NCBI RefSeq assembly: GCF_900114055.1
Contig: NZ_FORR01000003.1
Span: 1-64,000 of the forward strand
Length of the DNA: 64,000 bases
Reading direction: 5' to 3'
From: Thermoflavimicrobium dichotomicum
Lineage (GTDB): Bacteria > Bacillota > Bacilli > Thermoactinomycetales > Thermoactinomycetaceae
The notes below the pieces were generated by a model. It made no database searches and had not been told where the DNA came from. It saw only the letters and a list, made by a program, of their open reading frames with translations. The translations under genes were made by a program, and so were the position numbers. Position 1 is the stretch's first letter; every line of letters starts with the position of its first letter. Shown here in pieces: positions 34,885-43,800 of this stretch.

Positions 34885-36042
34885 ATGTACAAGATGATCT
34901 TGTTCGATGTTGACGGTGTCTTTTTAAGTGAAGAAAGGTGTTTTGATACAACTGCCTTAACGGTTTGGGAAATGTTAAATGCTTCTCACTTTCTAGGCTT
35001 GTCTCCGGAATCCTTTACGGTGTCACCGGATGATGAAATGATCAAGCGTATCCGTCAGGAAGTTTTTCAACAGGATCGCATATTGGATTGGTTGAAAACG
35101 CGAGGGGTTAATTCCAACTGGGATATGGCTTACATGATATTTTCTGCCCAGCTTCTTTTCATATTGAAGAAAATAGCTGAGCAAAAACCACAAGTTGCGC
35201 AACAGTTTTTGCAAGGAGAAATAAATGCTCATTCGTTACAAGCGTTAAAGAAATTATTACAAAATCATAACCTTTCATTTTCACCGCAGTTTGATCAATT
35301 TATCTCCTTGTTTCATGGACGGGAGGAAATTGATAAACATGAACTGCTGGTTTACTGGAATCAGTTAGCCGAAGAATGGTTTGGGGTGAAAGTTCAGGTA
35401 TTTTCACGGAATAGTGCTTTGTGGGAATTAGGGAGATCTGTTTTTCAAGAGTGGTATTTGGGAGATGAATTATATAAACAGGTTGAACAAAAAATACCTT
35501 ATAGTTCTGGAAAAAAAGGTTTTTTGAGTCAAGAGATACCGCTGGCAGATCCTCGACAAATTCAAGATGTGTTGAAACAATTGAAAGAGAAAGGAATTAC
35601 TTTGGGAATCGGTACAGGACGCACCGAATTGGAAACAGTGGTACCTTTAACGGAACTGGGCTTTTATTCTTGCTTTGATTCCAATCGAGTGGTAACAGCT
35701 TCACAGGTTGTTGCTGCTGAAAGTGCTCATCCTGCTCATGCTCCGCTCGGAAAGCCGGAGCCATTCACTTATATCAAAGGATACTTGGGACGAGATCAGA
35801 GTGATGAAACCTGTTTATCCCTTTCTTTACCGATACAAGATGGGTCTGAAGTCCTCATTGTGGGAGACTCTGTGGCGGATCTGATCGCTGCGCGAAAAAT
35901 GGGTTGCCATTTTGCTGCTACGTTGACCGGACTGACAGGACAGGCAGCACGCTCCAAATTTGAAGAGCTGGGCGCTGACTATATTTTGAATGATGTAACA
36001 GAGATTCTCCAGATTGTGAGTGGCGACCTTGCATCACGGTAA
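34885..36042 (+). CDS. HAD-superfamily hydrolase
   Basis: A 385-residue protein. Catalytic motif I is FDVDGVF (Asp8, Asp10), motif II is IGTGRTELE, and motif IV is VGDSVADLIAARKMG; a lysine before motif IV is in GKPEPF. Between motif I and the core lies a helical cap of about 200 residues, much larger than in PGP-type HADs, so the substrate may be bulky. Start ATG 34885 after AGAGGG. Isolated gene; substrate unknown. Confidence 0.85.
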   Translation: MYKMILFDVDGVFLSEERCFDTTALTVWEMLNASHFLGLSPESFTVSPDDEMIKRIRQEVFQQDRILDWLKTRGVNSNWDMAYMIFSAQLLFILKKIAEQKPQVAQQFLQGEINAHSLQALKKLLQNHNLSFSPQFDQFISLFHGREEIDKHELLVYWNQLAEEWFGVKVQVFSRNSALWELGRSVFQEWYLGDELYKQVEQKIPYSSGKKGFLSQEIPLADPRQIQDVLKQLKEKGITLGIGTGRTELETVVPLTELGFYSCFDSNRVVTASQVVAAESAHPAHAPLGKPEPFTYIKGYLGRDQSDETCLSLSLPIQDGSEVLIVGDSVADLIAARKMGCHFAATLTGLTGQAARSKFEELGADYILNDVTEILQIVSGDLASR

Positions 36043-36064
36043 ATACATTTTTTAAACAAATAAG

Positions 36065-36094
36065 TTGACTAAAGGAATGTTTTTTTAGCATAAT
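36065..36094 (+). promoter_or_regulatory. Sigma-A promoter of sodA
   Basis: TTGACT, 18-nt spacer, CATAAT, about 47 bases before the ATG. Confidence 0.6.
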
Positions 36095-36140
36095 AAAATT
36101 AAGAATATATTATGATTGACTACATAGGAGGGGTTGTAAC

Positions 36141-36755
36141 ATGGCCAAACATGAATTACCAGCTTTGCCTTATGCAAAAGATGCCTTGGAACCACATATT
36201 GATGCGCTAACAATGGAAATTCACCATGGTCGTCATCATGCTACTTATGTCAATAATTTGAACGCTGCACTTGAAGGTCATGCTGAGTTGGCTGAAAAAA
36301 CCGTTGAAGAGCTCATTTCCAACCTGGATCAAGTGCCAGAAAGCATCCGTACTGCTGTACGCAATAATGGTGGCGGACATGCCAACCATACCTTGTTCTG
36401 GCAAATTCTCAGCCCAAATGGTGGCGGTGAGCCAACAGGAGAATTGGCAGCTGCGATCAATGAAACCTTTGGCAGCTTCGAGAAATTTAAAGAACAGTTT
36501 ACAGATGCAGCGGTTAAACGTTTCGGTAGCGGATGGGCATGGTTGGTATATAAAGATGGCAAGCTGGCTGTAACCAGCACTCCAAACCAGGACAGCCCTC
36601 TCATGGAAGGAGCTACTCCTCTCCTGGGTCTGGACGTTTGGGAACACGCATACTATCTCAAATACCAAAACAAACGCCCAGATTACATCAAAGCTTTCTG
36701 GAACATCGTGAACTGGGAAGAAGTAAACAAACGCTATCTCCAAGCCCGTGGTTAA
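36141..36755 (+). CDS. sodA: Superoxide dismutase, Mn/Fe type
   Basis: A 204-residue cytosolic enzyme. Metal ligands are readable as His28 (MEIHHGRHH), His83 (HANHTLFW), Asp165 and His169 ([11 protein letters not shown]). [13 protein letters not shown] and [10 protein letters not shown] are typical. The sequence fits Mn-preferring SodA of Bacillales, although metal choice cannot be proved here. Strong AGGAGGGG ribosome-binding site, own promoter and terminator. Confidence 0.97.
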   Translation: MAKHELPALPYAKDALEPHIDALTMEIHHGRHHATYVNNLNAALEGHAELAEKTVEELISNLDQVPESIRTAVRNNGGGHANHTLFWQILSPNGGGEPTGELAAAINETFGSFEKFKEQFTDAAVKRFGSGWAWLVYKDGKLAVTSTPNQDSPLMEGATPLLGLDVWEHAYYLKYQNKRPDYIKAFWNIVNWEEVNKRYLQARG

Positions 36756-36767
36756 TGCAGATCACCG

Positions 36768-36799
36768 AACTCACCCCAAAACAAGGGGTGAGTTTTTTT
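36768..36799 (+). terminator. Intrinsic terminator of sodA
   Basis: A perfect 10-bp stem AACTCACCCC / GGGGTGAGTT, 7-nt loop, T-run. Confidence 0.92.
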
Positions 36800-36844
36800 A
36801 TGCATGGAGTATTGCGCCCTTATGAAAAAAGGAGAAATAAAATA

Positions 36845-36916
36845 GTGGGAAAACCTTGGATCCATATGGAAGAATATGTTGTTCTGTTTCAACAGAAACT
36901 GGAGAAAGAGGCTTAA
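36845..36916 (+). CDS. Candidate 23-residue small protein upstream of the SASP gene
   Basis: A GTG at 36845 follows AAGGAG (11-nt spacing) and opens a 23-codon frame reading VGKPWIHMEEYVVLFQQKL plus four residues (first residue would be Met). It ends 29 bases before the SASP gene. It is an acidic/amphipathic helix with no recognised family. It could be a small spore-related protein or just a leader. Weak evidence. Confidence 0.3.
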   Translation: MGKPWIHMEEYVVLFQQKLEKEA

Positions 36917-36945
36917 AATGATAATGGAGGAGAGGTGTTTGTAGT

Positions 36946-37221
36946 TTGGCCAGGCGTAAAAAAAGGCAACCGCTCGTCCCTGAAGCGCGTCAGGAATTGG
37001 ATCAATTACAAGTAAAGCTGATAAATCAAGCACTTGGAACCCAAGCCAAAAACCCAGAGGAAATGAAAATGGAAATGGCCAAACAGTTGGGTATTCTCTA
37101 TAATCAACAAGGTAATGAAGATATGAAGGCGAAGGATGCGGGAAAAATCGGTGGAGCCATTGGTGGACAGCTGGTCAAAAAATTGGTTCAGATGTCCCTG
37201 GATGCATTATCCCGGCGATAG
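36946..37221 (+). CDS. Divergent alpha/beta-type small acid-soluble spore protein
   Basis: A 91-residue protein. LVPEARQELDQLQ near the N-terminus, EMAKQLGI in the middle and DAGKIGGAIGGQLVKKLVQM at the C-terminus correspond to the conserved blocks of alpha/beta SASPs, which coat and protect spore DNA. It has about 20 extra residues between the first two blocks compared with classical SASPs. TTG start at 36946 after GGAGGAGAGGTG. Expected to be made in the forespore under sigma-G; I do not see a clear sigma-G promoter. Confidence 0.75.
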   Translation: MARRKKRQPLVPEARQELDQLQVKLINQALGTQAKNPEEMKMEMAKQLGILYNQQGNEDMKAKDAGKIGGAIGGQLVKKLVQMSLDALSRR

Positions 37222-37250
37222 CGAATAATTCTACCCAACAGGCTCTTATG

Positions 37251-37402
37251 TTGAATTCAGAGGGATGAAAAAGTATTCTGTTTTCATAAGATGGAGGGTG
37301 GGTTCCTTGCGGAATGACTGCGATGGTACAGAAGTCGTCACGGAGGAAGGAACCCATCCCAAAACATGGGAGAAACGTATCCATATTTTCAAATAGGCTC
37401 TC
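37251..37402. repeat. Family B repeat, copy 2
   Basis: About 150 bp after the SASP gene. GGAGGGTGGGTTCC, GGAATGACTGCGATGGTACA, GAAGTCGTCACGGAGG and GGAACCCATCCC form the same outer stem as copy 1; the 5' hairpin arm reads CTCTT ... CAGAG, and the 3' end is ACGTATCCATATTTTCAAAT then AGGCTCT. The rest of 37222-37553 shows no gene. Confidence 0.8.
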
Positions 37403-37553
37403 GAATGCCTTAACAAAGGGAATACCGAACTGCATCCCCATAAGAAGAGGGGGACTTCTGGTGCAAATGTGTTAAAATAATGAGGGATTAAAAATATATG
37501 AAGCAGAAAAGCAGTATAATGGGGATAGTATGGTACAAGGGAGGGAACTGGAA

Positions 37554-38678
37554 ATGGAGCGAGTCTTGCTGCTTTCCATGGGCTTTGGTACAGGGCATAA
37601 CATGGTTGCCAAGACACTCGAAAAAACATTTGAATCAAAGTCCAATGTGAAAGCAGAGACCCTGGACCTGTTGCATCTGATCCCTGGGAAATTTCATCCT
37701 CTCTTGCAGTCAGGTTATCAAGGTATGTTAACAAAATTTCCTAATTTTTATCATTACTTGTATGACTGGACTTATCAATCCCGTGTTTTTCGCTATGTTT
37801 CGAGTGAATTTATCGAGAAAATGGGTTGGACGATTCGCAAGAAAATCAACCAGATGTTTGAAGATATACAACCTACACATATTGTTTCAACCCATCCCTT
37901 TGCCTTATTGATGTTGCCTCCCAAGTGGGAGGGGATCCCAAGCGTTGGGGTAGTTACTGATTACGAGCTTCATCCAATCTGGTTTGGTCGAGTACCCGAT
38001 ATTCTATGTGTCCCCAAACAACTGCTTAACTGCGATACATTGGAAAGACTGAAATGGAAAACAGGAGTGCAAATCATTGAGACAGGAATCCCTGTTCATC
38101 CTGATTATTATAAGCCCATGTCTCAGAGAGAAGCGCGAAAGCGGCTTTCCCTCGAGTCGGATCGGCCTGTTGTATTGGTAATGGGTGGAGGTATGGGACT
38201 AGGCCCATTAGAGCAATTGGTTGATGAACTGAATCCTTTGACCGATTTTCAGTTTGTGGTCTTAACAGGAAATAATCAGGAATTGTATGAACGCTTGAAA
38301 ATGCGTGGGTATGGAAAGCATATTCGAATTGAGCCATTTCGTTCGGACATCCCCCTTTGGATGTCAGCGGCTAATTTATTGGTTACAAAGCCAGGTGGAG
38401 TTACCATTAGTGAAGCGATTGCGAAACAATTGCCCATGTTTTTGTTTGAAGCTTTTCCTGGACAGGAACAGGCCAACCAAAAATATTTATTACATCATCG
38501 ACTCGCTGTAGAGACAAATCCAGAAACGATACGGAACCAAATCGAAGCCTTCTTCTCACTAAGGTTAAACCGTGATTTATCTCCTAAACAGTATGAGCTG
38601 TTAATGTCACCAAATGCGGCGGAGAAAATTGTTGATGTTACGTTTAATCCAAAGTCTTCGCAAGTACAAATATTATAA
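37554..38678 (+). CDS. UgtP/MGDG synthase-type glycosyltransferase
   Basis: A 374-residue GT-B enzyme of family GT28: N-terminal LLSMGFGTGHNMVAKTLEK, HPLLQSGYQGMLTKFPNFYH, STHPFALLMLP, VMGGGMGLGPLEQLV and the nucleotide-sugar segment TKPGGVTISEAIAKQLPMF. Members transfer glucose or galactose to diacylglycerol, or GlcNAc in other branches. Start ATG 37554 after AGGGAGG. Twenty-two bases upstream of a FAH-family gene, likely cotranscribed. Acts at the inner membrane face. Confidence 0.88.
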   Translation: MERVLLLSMGFGTGHNMVAKTLEKTFESKSNVKAETLDLLHLIPGKFHPLLQSGYQGMLTKFPNFYHYLYDWTYQSRVFRYVSSEFIEKMGWTIRKKINQMFEDIQPTHIVSTHPFALLMLPPKWEGIPSVGVVTDYELHPIWFGRVPDILCVPKQLLNCDTLERLKWKTGVQIIETGIPVHPDYYKPMSQREARKRLSLESDRPVVLVMGGGMGLGPLEQLVDELNPLTDFQFVVLTGNNQELYERLKMRGYGKHIRIEPFRSDIPLWMSAANLLVTKPGGVTISEAIAKQLPMFLFEAFPGQEQANQKYLLHHRLAVETNPETIRNQIEAFFSLRLNRDLSPKQYELLMSPNAAEKIVDVTFNPKSSQVQIL

Positions 38679-38700
38679 AGTACGGAGAGGAGCGATCTGG

Positions 38701-39708
38701 TTGAAGCTGGTTACATACGTTTTGCCAATGGATGATTTGCATATTCAAAGCAACCAAGTGACAGCTGCCCGTCTTGGCTGGGTTCAGGATTCATGGGTTG
38801 TGGATGTGGTTTTGGCACAAAAGTGGCTGATCGAGAATAAGAGGATGTCTTTTCCGCATTTATTGCCTACGGACATGCTTACATTATTGGAACGGGGCGA
38901 AAATGAGCTTGCGATGTTACGAGAAGTGGTAAGTTCATTTCATGGGATGGATTTGTCACCGTTATCAGTTGAAGGCGAAAGCCTTGCTTTAGCGCTTCAG
39001 GAAGTGACTTTGCTTGCTCCACTCCCCAATCCCAAAAGCGTACGGGATTTTTATGCTTTTGAACAACATGTAAAAACATCACGAGCTCGAAGAGGACTGA
39101 AAATGATTCCTGAATGGTATGAAATCCCTGTCTTTTATTTCTCAAACCATCATGCCATTTATGGTCCAGAAGCAGGAATCAAAAGGCCATCTTATACAAA
39201 ATGGCTGGATTTTGAGTTGGAAGTTGCTTGTGTGATAGGGAAACGAGGAAAAAACATTCCTGCTGAAAAAGCACGGGAATATATGGTTGGATTTTGCATC
39301 ATGAATGATTGGAGTGCTCGTGATGTACAAAAAAAAGAAATGGAAGTGGGACTTGGACCGGCTAAGGGGAAAGATTTTGCGACATCACTGGGACCTTATC
39401 TTGTCACATTGGATGAGCTGGAAGATCGACGTGTGGGCGAGCATTGGGATCTGGCCATGACCGCGAAAGTAAATGGAGTTCAACTTTCAGCCGGAAATTT
39501 AAAGGATTTATATTGGAGTTTTGCCCAGATGGTCGAAAGAGCATCCAGTGAGTGTGAATTGTTCCCTGGAGATGTCATTGGCTCTGGTACCGTGGGTACA
39601 GGATGTATTTTGGAATTGGGGGTAGAAGTTCATCGCTGGTTGGAACCTGGAGATGTGGTAGAGTTAGAAGTGGAACGATTGGGGATCTTGCGTAATCCAA
39701 TTCAATAG
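38701..39708 (+). CDS. Fumarylacetoacetate hydrolase family protein
   Basis: About 335 residues. C-terminal FAH fold with the metal-binding acidic residues in DFELEVACVIGKRGKN, GFCIMNDWSARDVQ, GPAKGKDFATSLGP and PGDVIGSGTVGTGC. It has a VRDFYAFEQHVKTSR segment typical of the 2-keto-acid hydrolase/hydratase branch. The longer ATG frame from 38614 overlaps the glycosyltransferase; TTG 38701 has AGGAG eight bases upstream, so I use it. Substrate unknown. Confidence 0.88.
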   Translation: MKLVTYVLPMDDLHIQSNQVTAARLGWVQDSWVVDVVLAQKWLIENKRMSFPHLLPTDMLTLLERGENELAMLREVVSSFHGMDLSPLSVEGESLALALQEVTLLAPLPNPKSVRDFYAFEQHVKTSRARRGLKMIPEWYEIPVFYFSNHHAIYGPEAGIKRPSYTKWLDFELEVACVIGKRGKNIPAEKAREYMVGFCIMNDWSARDVQKKEMEVGLGPAKGKDFATSLGPYLVTLDELEDRRVGEHWDLAMTAKVNGVQLSAGNLKDLYWSFAQMVERASSECELFPGDVIGSGTVGTGCILELGVEVHRWLEPGDVVELEVERLGILRNPIQ

Positions 39709-39718
39709 ATACATATAT

Positions 39719-39748
39719 GCCCTCTTCCATGAACGAAGGGGGTTTTAT
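39719..39748 (+). terminator. Intrinsic terminator after the FAH gene
   Basis: GCCCTCTTC / GAAGGGGGT-type stem with wobble, 5-nt loop, then TTTTATTA. Confidence 0.65.
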
Positions 39749-39837
39749 TATGCAACTCTTTCTAATTGACTGACGGATAACCATTATACGATCAATTTAT
39801 TTCCTGTTTAGATTCTATTTAGCGATCGTTAAGGAAC

Positions 39838-39887
39838 AAAGCTTATACTTGTATGTAGGTGATTTTTTCGTTTATGGTATAAGCTTT
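39838..39887. repeat. Isolated 11-bp inverted repeat in the gap before the GNAT gene
   Basis: AAAGCTTATAC (39838-39848) and GTATAAGCTTT (39877-39887) are perfectly complementary with a 28-nt spacer. No T-run follows. The gap 39749-40054 has no other feature I can support. Confidence 0.6.
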
Positions 39888-40054
39888 CAGTTTCTATTAT
39901 TTTTAACCATTTTGTGAAATAGGTTTCGTTTTATATTTATTCGTGAAAGTTAAAGATAAAGAAAAGGTTTCCGTTTTATTTTTGGCGAATTGAAAAGATA
40001 TGAAATTTGTTGAGTTACAGGGTTAAGCAGTTTTCAGCAAGGGGTTGATTCTCT

Positions 40055-40540
40055 ATGAGATATATTTTCCGTATAGCTAAGCCCTCAGATGCTCCACTAT
40101 TAAAAGAATTTTTATATCTGGCTTTTAAAGATTCACATGGAATTGAAGATGTATCCAGAGAAGAATTAGAACCAATGATTCAACGTTATTTAAATGATTG
40201 GGGGCAACCAGGTGATCTGGGCTTTATTATTGAGTCGATTGAAGAGTCAAAGCCGGTTGCTGCGGCCTGGTTTCGACAGTTTTCGGAGGATCGGCCCGGA
40301 TATGGTTTTGTTGCACCAAATATCCCTGAAGTAACGATTGCCGTTTTACCCGAATATCGGCATGCCGGCTTGGGAAGAGATTTATTGATGCGACTCATCG
40401 ACCAGGCGCGAATGGAAGGATTTCCTGGATTGTCTCTATCAGTAAAGAAGTCCAATCCAGCCCGGAAGTTTTATGAACGCCTGGAGTTTAAATTGGTACG
40501 TGAATCGGGAAATCTGGAAGTGCTCCAACGTGCTTTATAA
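40055..40540 (+). CDS. GNAT-family N-acetyltransferase
   Basis: A 161-residue single GNAT domain. Motif A is visible as VTIAVLPEYRHAGLGRDLLM (the R-x-x-G-x-G acetyl-CoA loop), followed by LSVKKSNPARKFYERLEFKL, motif B. AAGGGG precedes the ATG. Substrate unknown. Monocistronic. Confidence 0.9.
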   Translation: MRYIFRIAKPSDAPLLKEFLYLAFKDSHGIEDVSREELEPMIQRYLNDWGQPGDLGFIIESIEESKPVAAAWFRQFSEDRPGYGFVAPNIPEVTIAVLPEYRHAGLGRDLLMRLIDQARMEGFPGLSLSVKKSNPARKFYERLEFKLVRESGNLEVLQRAL

Positions 40541-40597
40541 TGGATTTGAATCTCCATGATTCTATAACTATCGAATAAAATAAGAAAAAGATAGAAC

Positions 40598-40657
40598 AAA
40601 TCGGTTCTTCTGGCAATGAGTTTGGTCATCACTCATTGAAGGAGGATCGATTTTTTA
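40598..40657 (+). terminator. Long-stem terminator of the GNAT gene
   Basis: AAATCGGTTCTTCTGGCAATGAG pairs imperfectly with CTCATTGAAGGAGGATCGAT and T-run (TTTTTT). Confidence 0.65.
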
Positions 40658-40823
40658 TTTGGAAGAAAGTGCGTTCTGATATCAGATGTTTGATTGATCT
40701 TCGAATCTGTTTTTCTCTATCTTTTTTAGGGTGATCTGTTGGTTGAGAGGAACGGATTCCTATGATAGGATAGCTATATTCTCGATGGATGTCAGATTGA
40801 TGGATGATAGGGGGCTGGAGTGA

Positions 40824-43800
40824 TTGGTTAAGCAGGAAAAGTTATTAAGGCTATTTCAAGAGGCGAATTTGCCTCAAGATTGGCTGTCCACTTACTTTCA
40901 AGAAGCAAGGATTCAAAGAGTGGTCGTCAATCCTCATCAACATTCGTGGCTCATCCATCTCCATGTTCCTGAACCGATTCCAGCAGAAATTTGGTACGAG
41001 TTTCAAATGACGATAAGAAAGCATTTTAAACCCATTCATGTCGTTGTGCAGTTTTACTATGACCGGGTTGAGCATGAAATTGTTGTTCAAAAGTATAAAT
41101 ATTTGATTCAAAAACAGATTCAAGAAAATGTCGCTCCAGCTGTTGCTACATGGTTTGGCCAGGCAGAATGGACTGTCAATGAATCACAGATCGAGATTTT
41201 GTTTCCAAATGAAGCTGTTTTACAGTTTGCCAAACAACGGCAACTGGATCAATATGTGTCGAGATATTATAAATGGATTACAGGACAAGAATTACCTGTA
41301 CGATTGGCATGTCAATCAAAAGCGGAAAGCGAAAAACAGCTTGAACAATTTCAGGAAATGCGAGCCAGACAAGAGCAGGCAATTGTAGAGCAAATACTGA
41401 CAGAGCAAGCCGAAGCAGCGTATAAAGCAGACGAAAAAGCAGAACAGGATGAAGCATCAGCGGTTGTGGAGAAAAAAATCGGTTATTCCATTCAGGAAGA
41501 TCCGGTACCGATTGCGCAAATCACAGAAGAAGAAAAACGGATTGTAGTCAAAGGAAAAGTTTTCAAAAAAGAAGTTCGTGAATTAAAAAGCGGTCGGCAG
41601 TTGTTGACATTTAATTTGACTGATTATACCAATTCAATTTCTTGTAAAATATTTGCCAGAGATAAAGAGCAGGCGGCAGTTTTTTCGTTAATTCAGGATG
41701 GAGATTGGTTGAAAGTCCGTGGCTCCGTGCAGTTTGATACCTTTGCACGCGATTTGGTACTCATGATCAACGATTTGGTAGAAATCGAGCCAGAAGAGAG
41801 AAAGGATACAGCTGAAGAGAAACGGATTGAGCTTCATTGTCATACTTCCATGTCGGCAATGGATGGCGTAGTCGATGTCAAACAGATTATCAAACGGGCA
41901 GCGAAATGGGGACATCCTGCTATTGCCATTACGGATCATGGAGTCGCACAAGCATACCCAGATGCTTACAAAGCTGGAAAAGAGCATGGTATCAAAGTAT
42001 TGTTTGGGATGGAAGCCAACATTGTGGACGATGGAGTTCCCATCGCCATGAATGCAGAAGAACGGAAACTGCTGGAAGACACGTATGTCGTGTTTGACGT
42101 GGAAACAACAGGTTTATCTGTCGTTCATGATGTGATCATCGAGTTGGCAGCTGTGAAAATCAAGAATGGAGAAATTGTGGACCGTTTTTCTGAATTTGCC
42201 AATCCACACCGTCCATTATCCCAACATATTATCGAGTTGACCCACATTACGGATGATATGTTAAAAGATGCACCAGAGATCGACGATGTGATTAGCCGCT
42301 TTTTACAGTTTATCGAAGGATGCACATTGGTTGCTCATAACGCCCGTTTTGATATGGGCTTTTTGCAAGAAGCAGTGAAGCGGATTGGAAAAGAGCGTGT
42401 CAATAATCCTGTCATCGATACGTTAGAATTGGCTCGCTTCTTGTATCCATCCATGAAGAACCATCGCTTGAATACATTGGCAGATAAATTGGGCGTGACA
42501 CTTGAACAGCATCACCGGGCGATCTATGATGCCGAGACGACAGGACATATTTTATGGAAGATGCTGTTGGAAACAGTGGAGAATAAGGGCATTGAGTATT
42601 TGCATCAACTAAACGAAAATACGGGTGATCGGGATCTCAGTCGCTTGCGTCCGTTTCATGCCATTATTTTGGTGAAAAACCAAGCCGGTATGAAAAACCT
42701 GTACAAACTCATTTCAATGTCGCATTTGGACTATTTTTATCGCGTTCCTCGCATTCCACGTAGTCAGCTTGTCAAACATCGAGAAGGATTGATTATTGGG
42801 TCTGGCTGTGAAAAAGGGGAACTGTTTGAGACAGCTTTGAATAAATCACCTGCAGAAGTAGAGGAAGTCGCCCAGTTTTATGATTATTTGGAGATTCAAC
42901 CTGTCGAAGTGAATATGCATTTAGTAGAAAAAGGCTTGGTAGAAAGCCCGGAACGGCTGCGTGATGCCAATCGTCTACTGGTAGAGATTGGCGAGAAACT
43001 GGGAAAACCGGTCGTCGCTACATCCAATGCGCATTATCTGGATGAACACGAGGCGATTTATCGGGAGATTTTGGTACAAAACCAAAACGGTTTCCGTAAC
43101 TCTTCACCACTGCCCAAAGCTTATTTCCGTACAACGGATGAGATGTTAAAAGAGTTCTCCTATTTAGGGGAAGAAAAAGCGAAAGAAGTGGTGATTCATG
43201 CACCTCGCATGATTGCTGATTGGGTTGAGGAGGGGATTAAGCCGTTCCCGGATGGGTTGTCCACTCCAGTTATTGAAGGCGCTGATAAAGAGCTGGAAGA
43301 GATGTGTTACAAAAAAGCACATGATTGGTATGGCGATCCATTGCCAGAAGTGGTACAAAAACGTTTGGATCGGGAGTTAAGCAGTATTATTAAACACGGA
43401 TTTGCCGTGATTTATCTCATTTCGCAGCGTCTGGTAACCAAATCCCTTTCAGATGGCTATCTGGTAGGTTCTCGGGGATCTGTTGGATCTTCATTCGTGG
43501 CGACCATGAGTGATATTACAGAGGTAAATCCACTTCCGCCGCATTGGCGTTGCCCGAACTGTAAACATAGCGAATTTGTATTGGATGGATCGTATGATTC
43601 CGGCTTTGATTTACCAGATAAAAATTGCCCCAAATGCGACACCAAGATGATCAAAGACGGACATGACATTCCGTTCGAAACCTTCTTGGGGTTTGAAGCA
43701 GATAAGACACCTGATATCGACTTGAACTTTGGTTCCGATTATCAGGCCCGTGCCCATGCCTATACCGAAGAACTGTTTGGTAAGGACTACATCTATCGTG

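Noticed and set aside
37246-37734. Minus-strand ORF of 162 residues, with a similar frame at 30385-30720
   Set aside because: The shared peptide segment comes only from the family B repeat DNA; the rest is antisense to the glycosyltransferase gene, and no ribosome-binding site exists.
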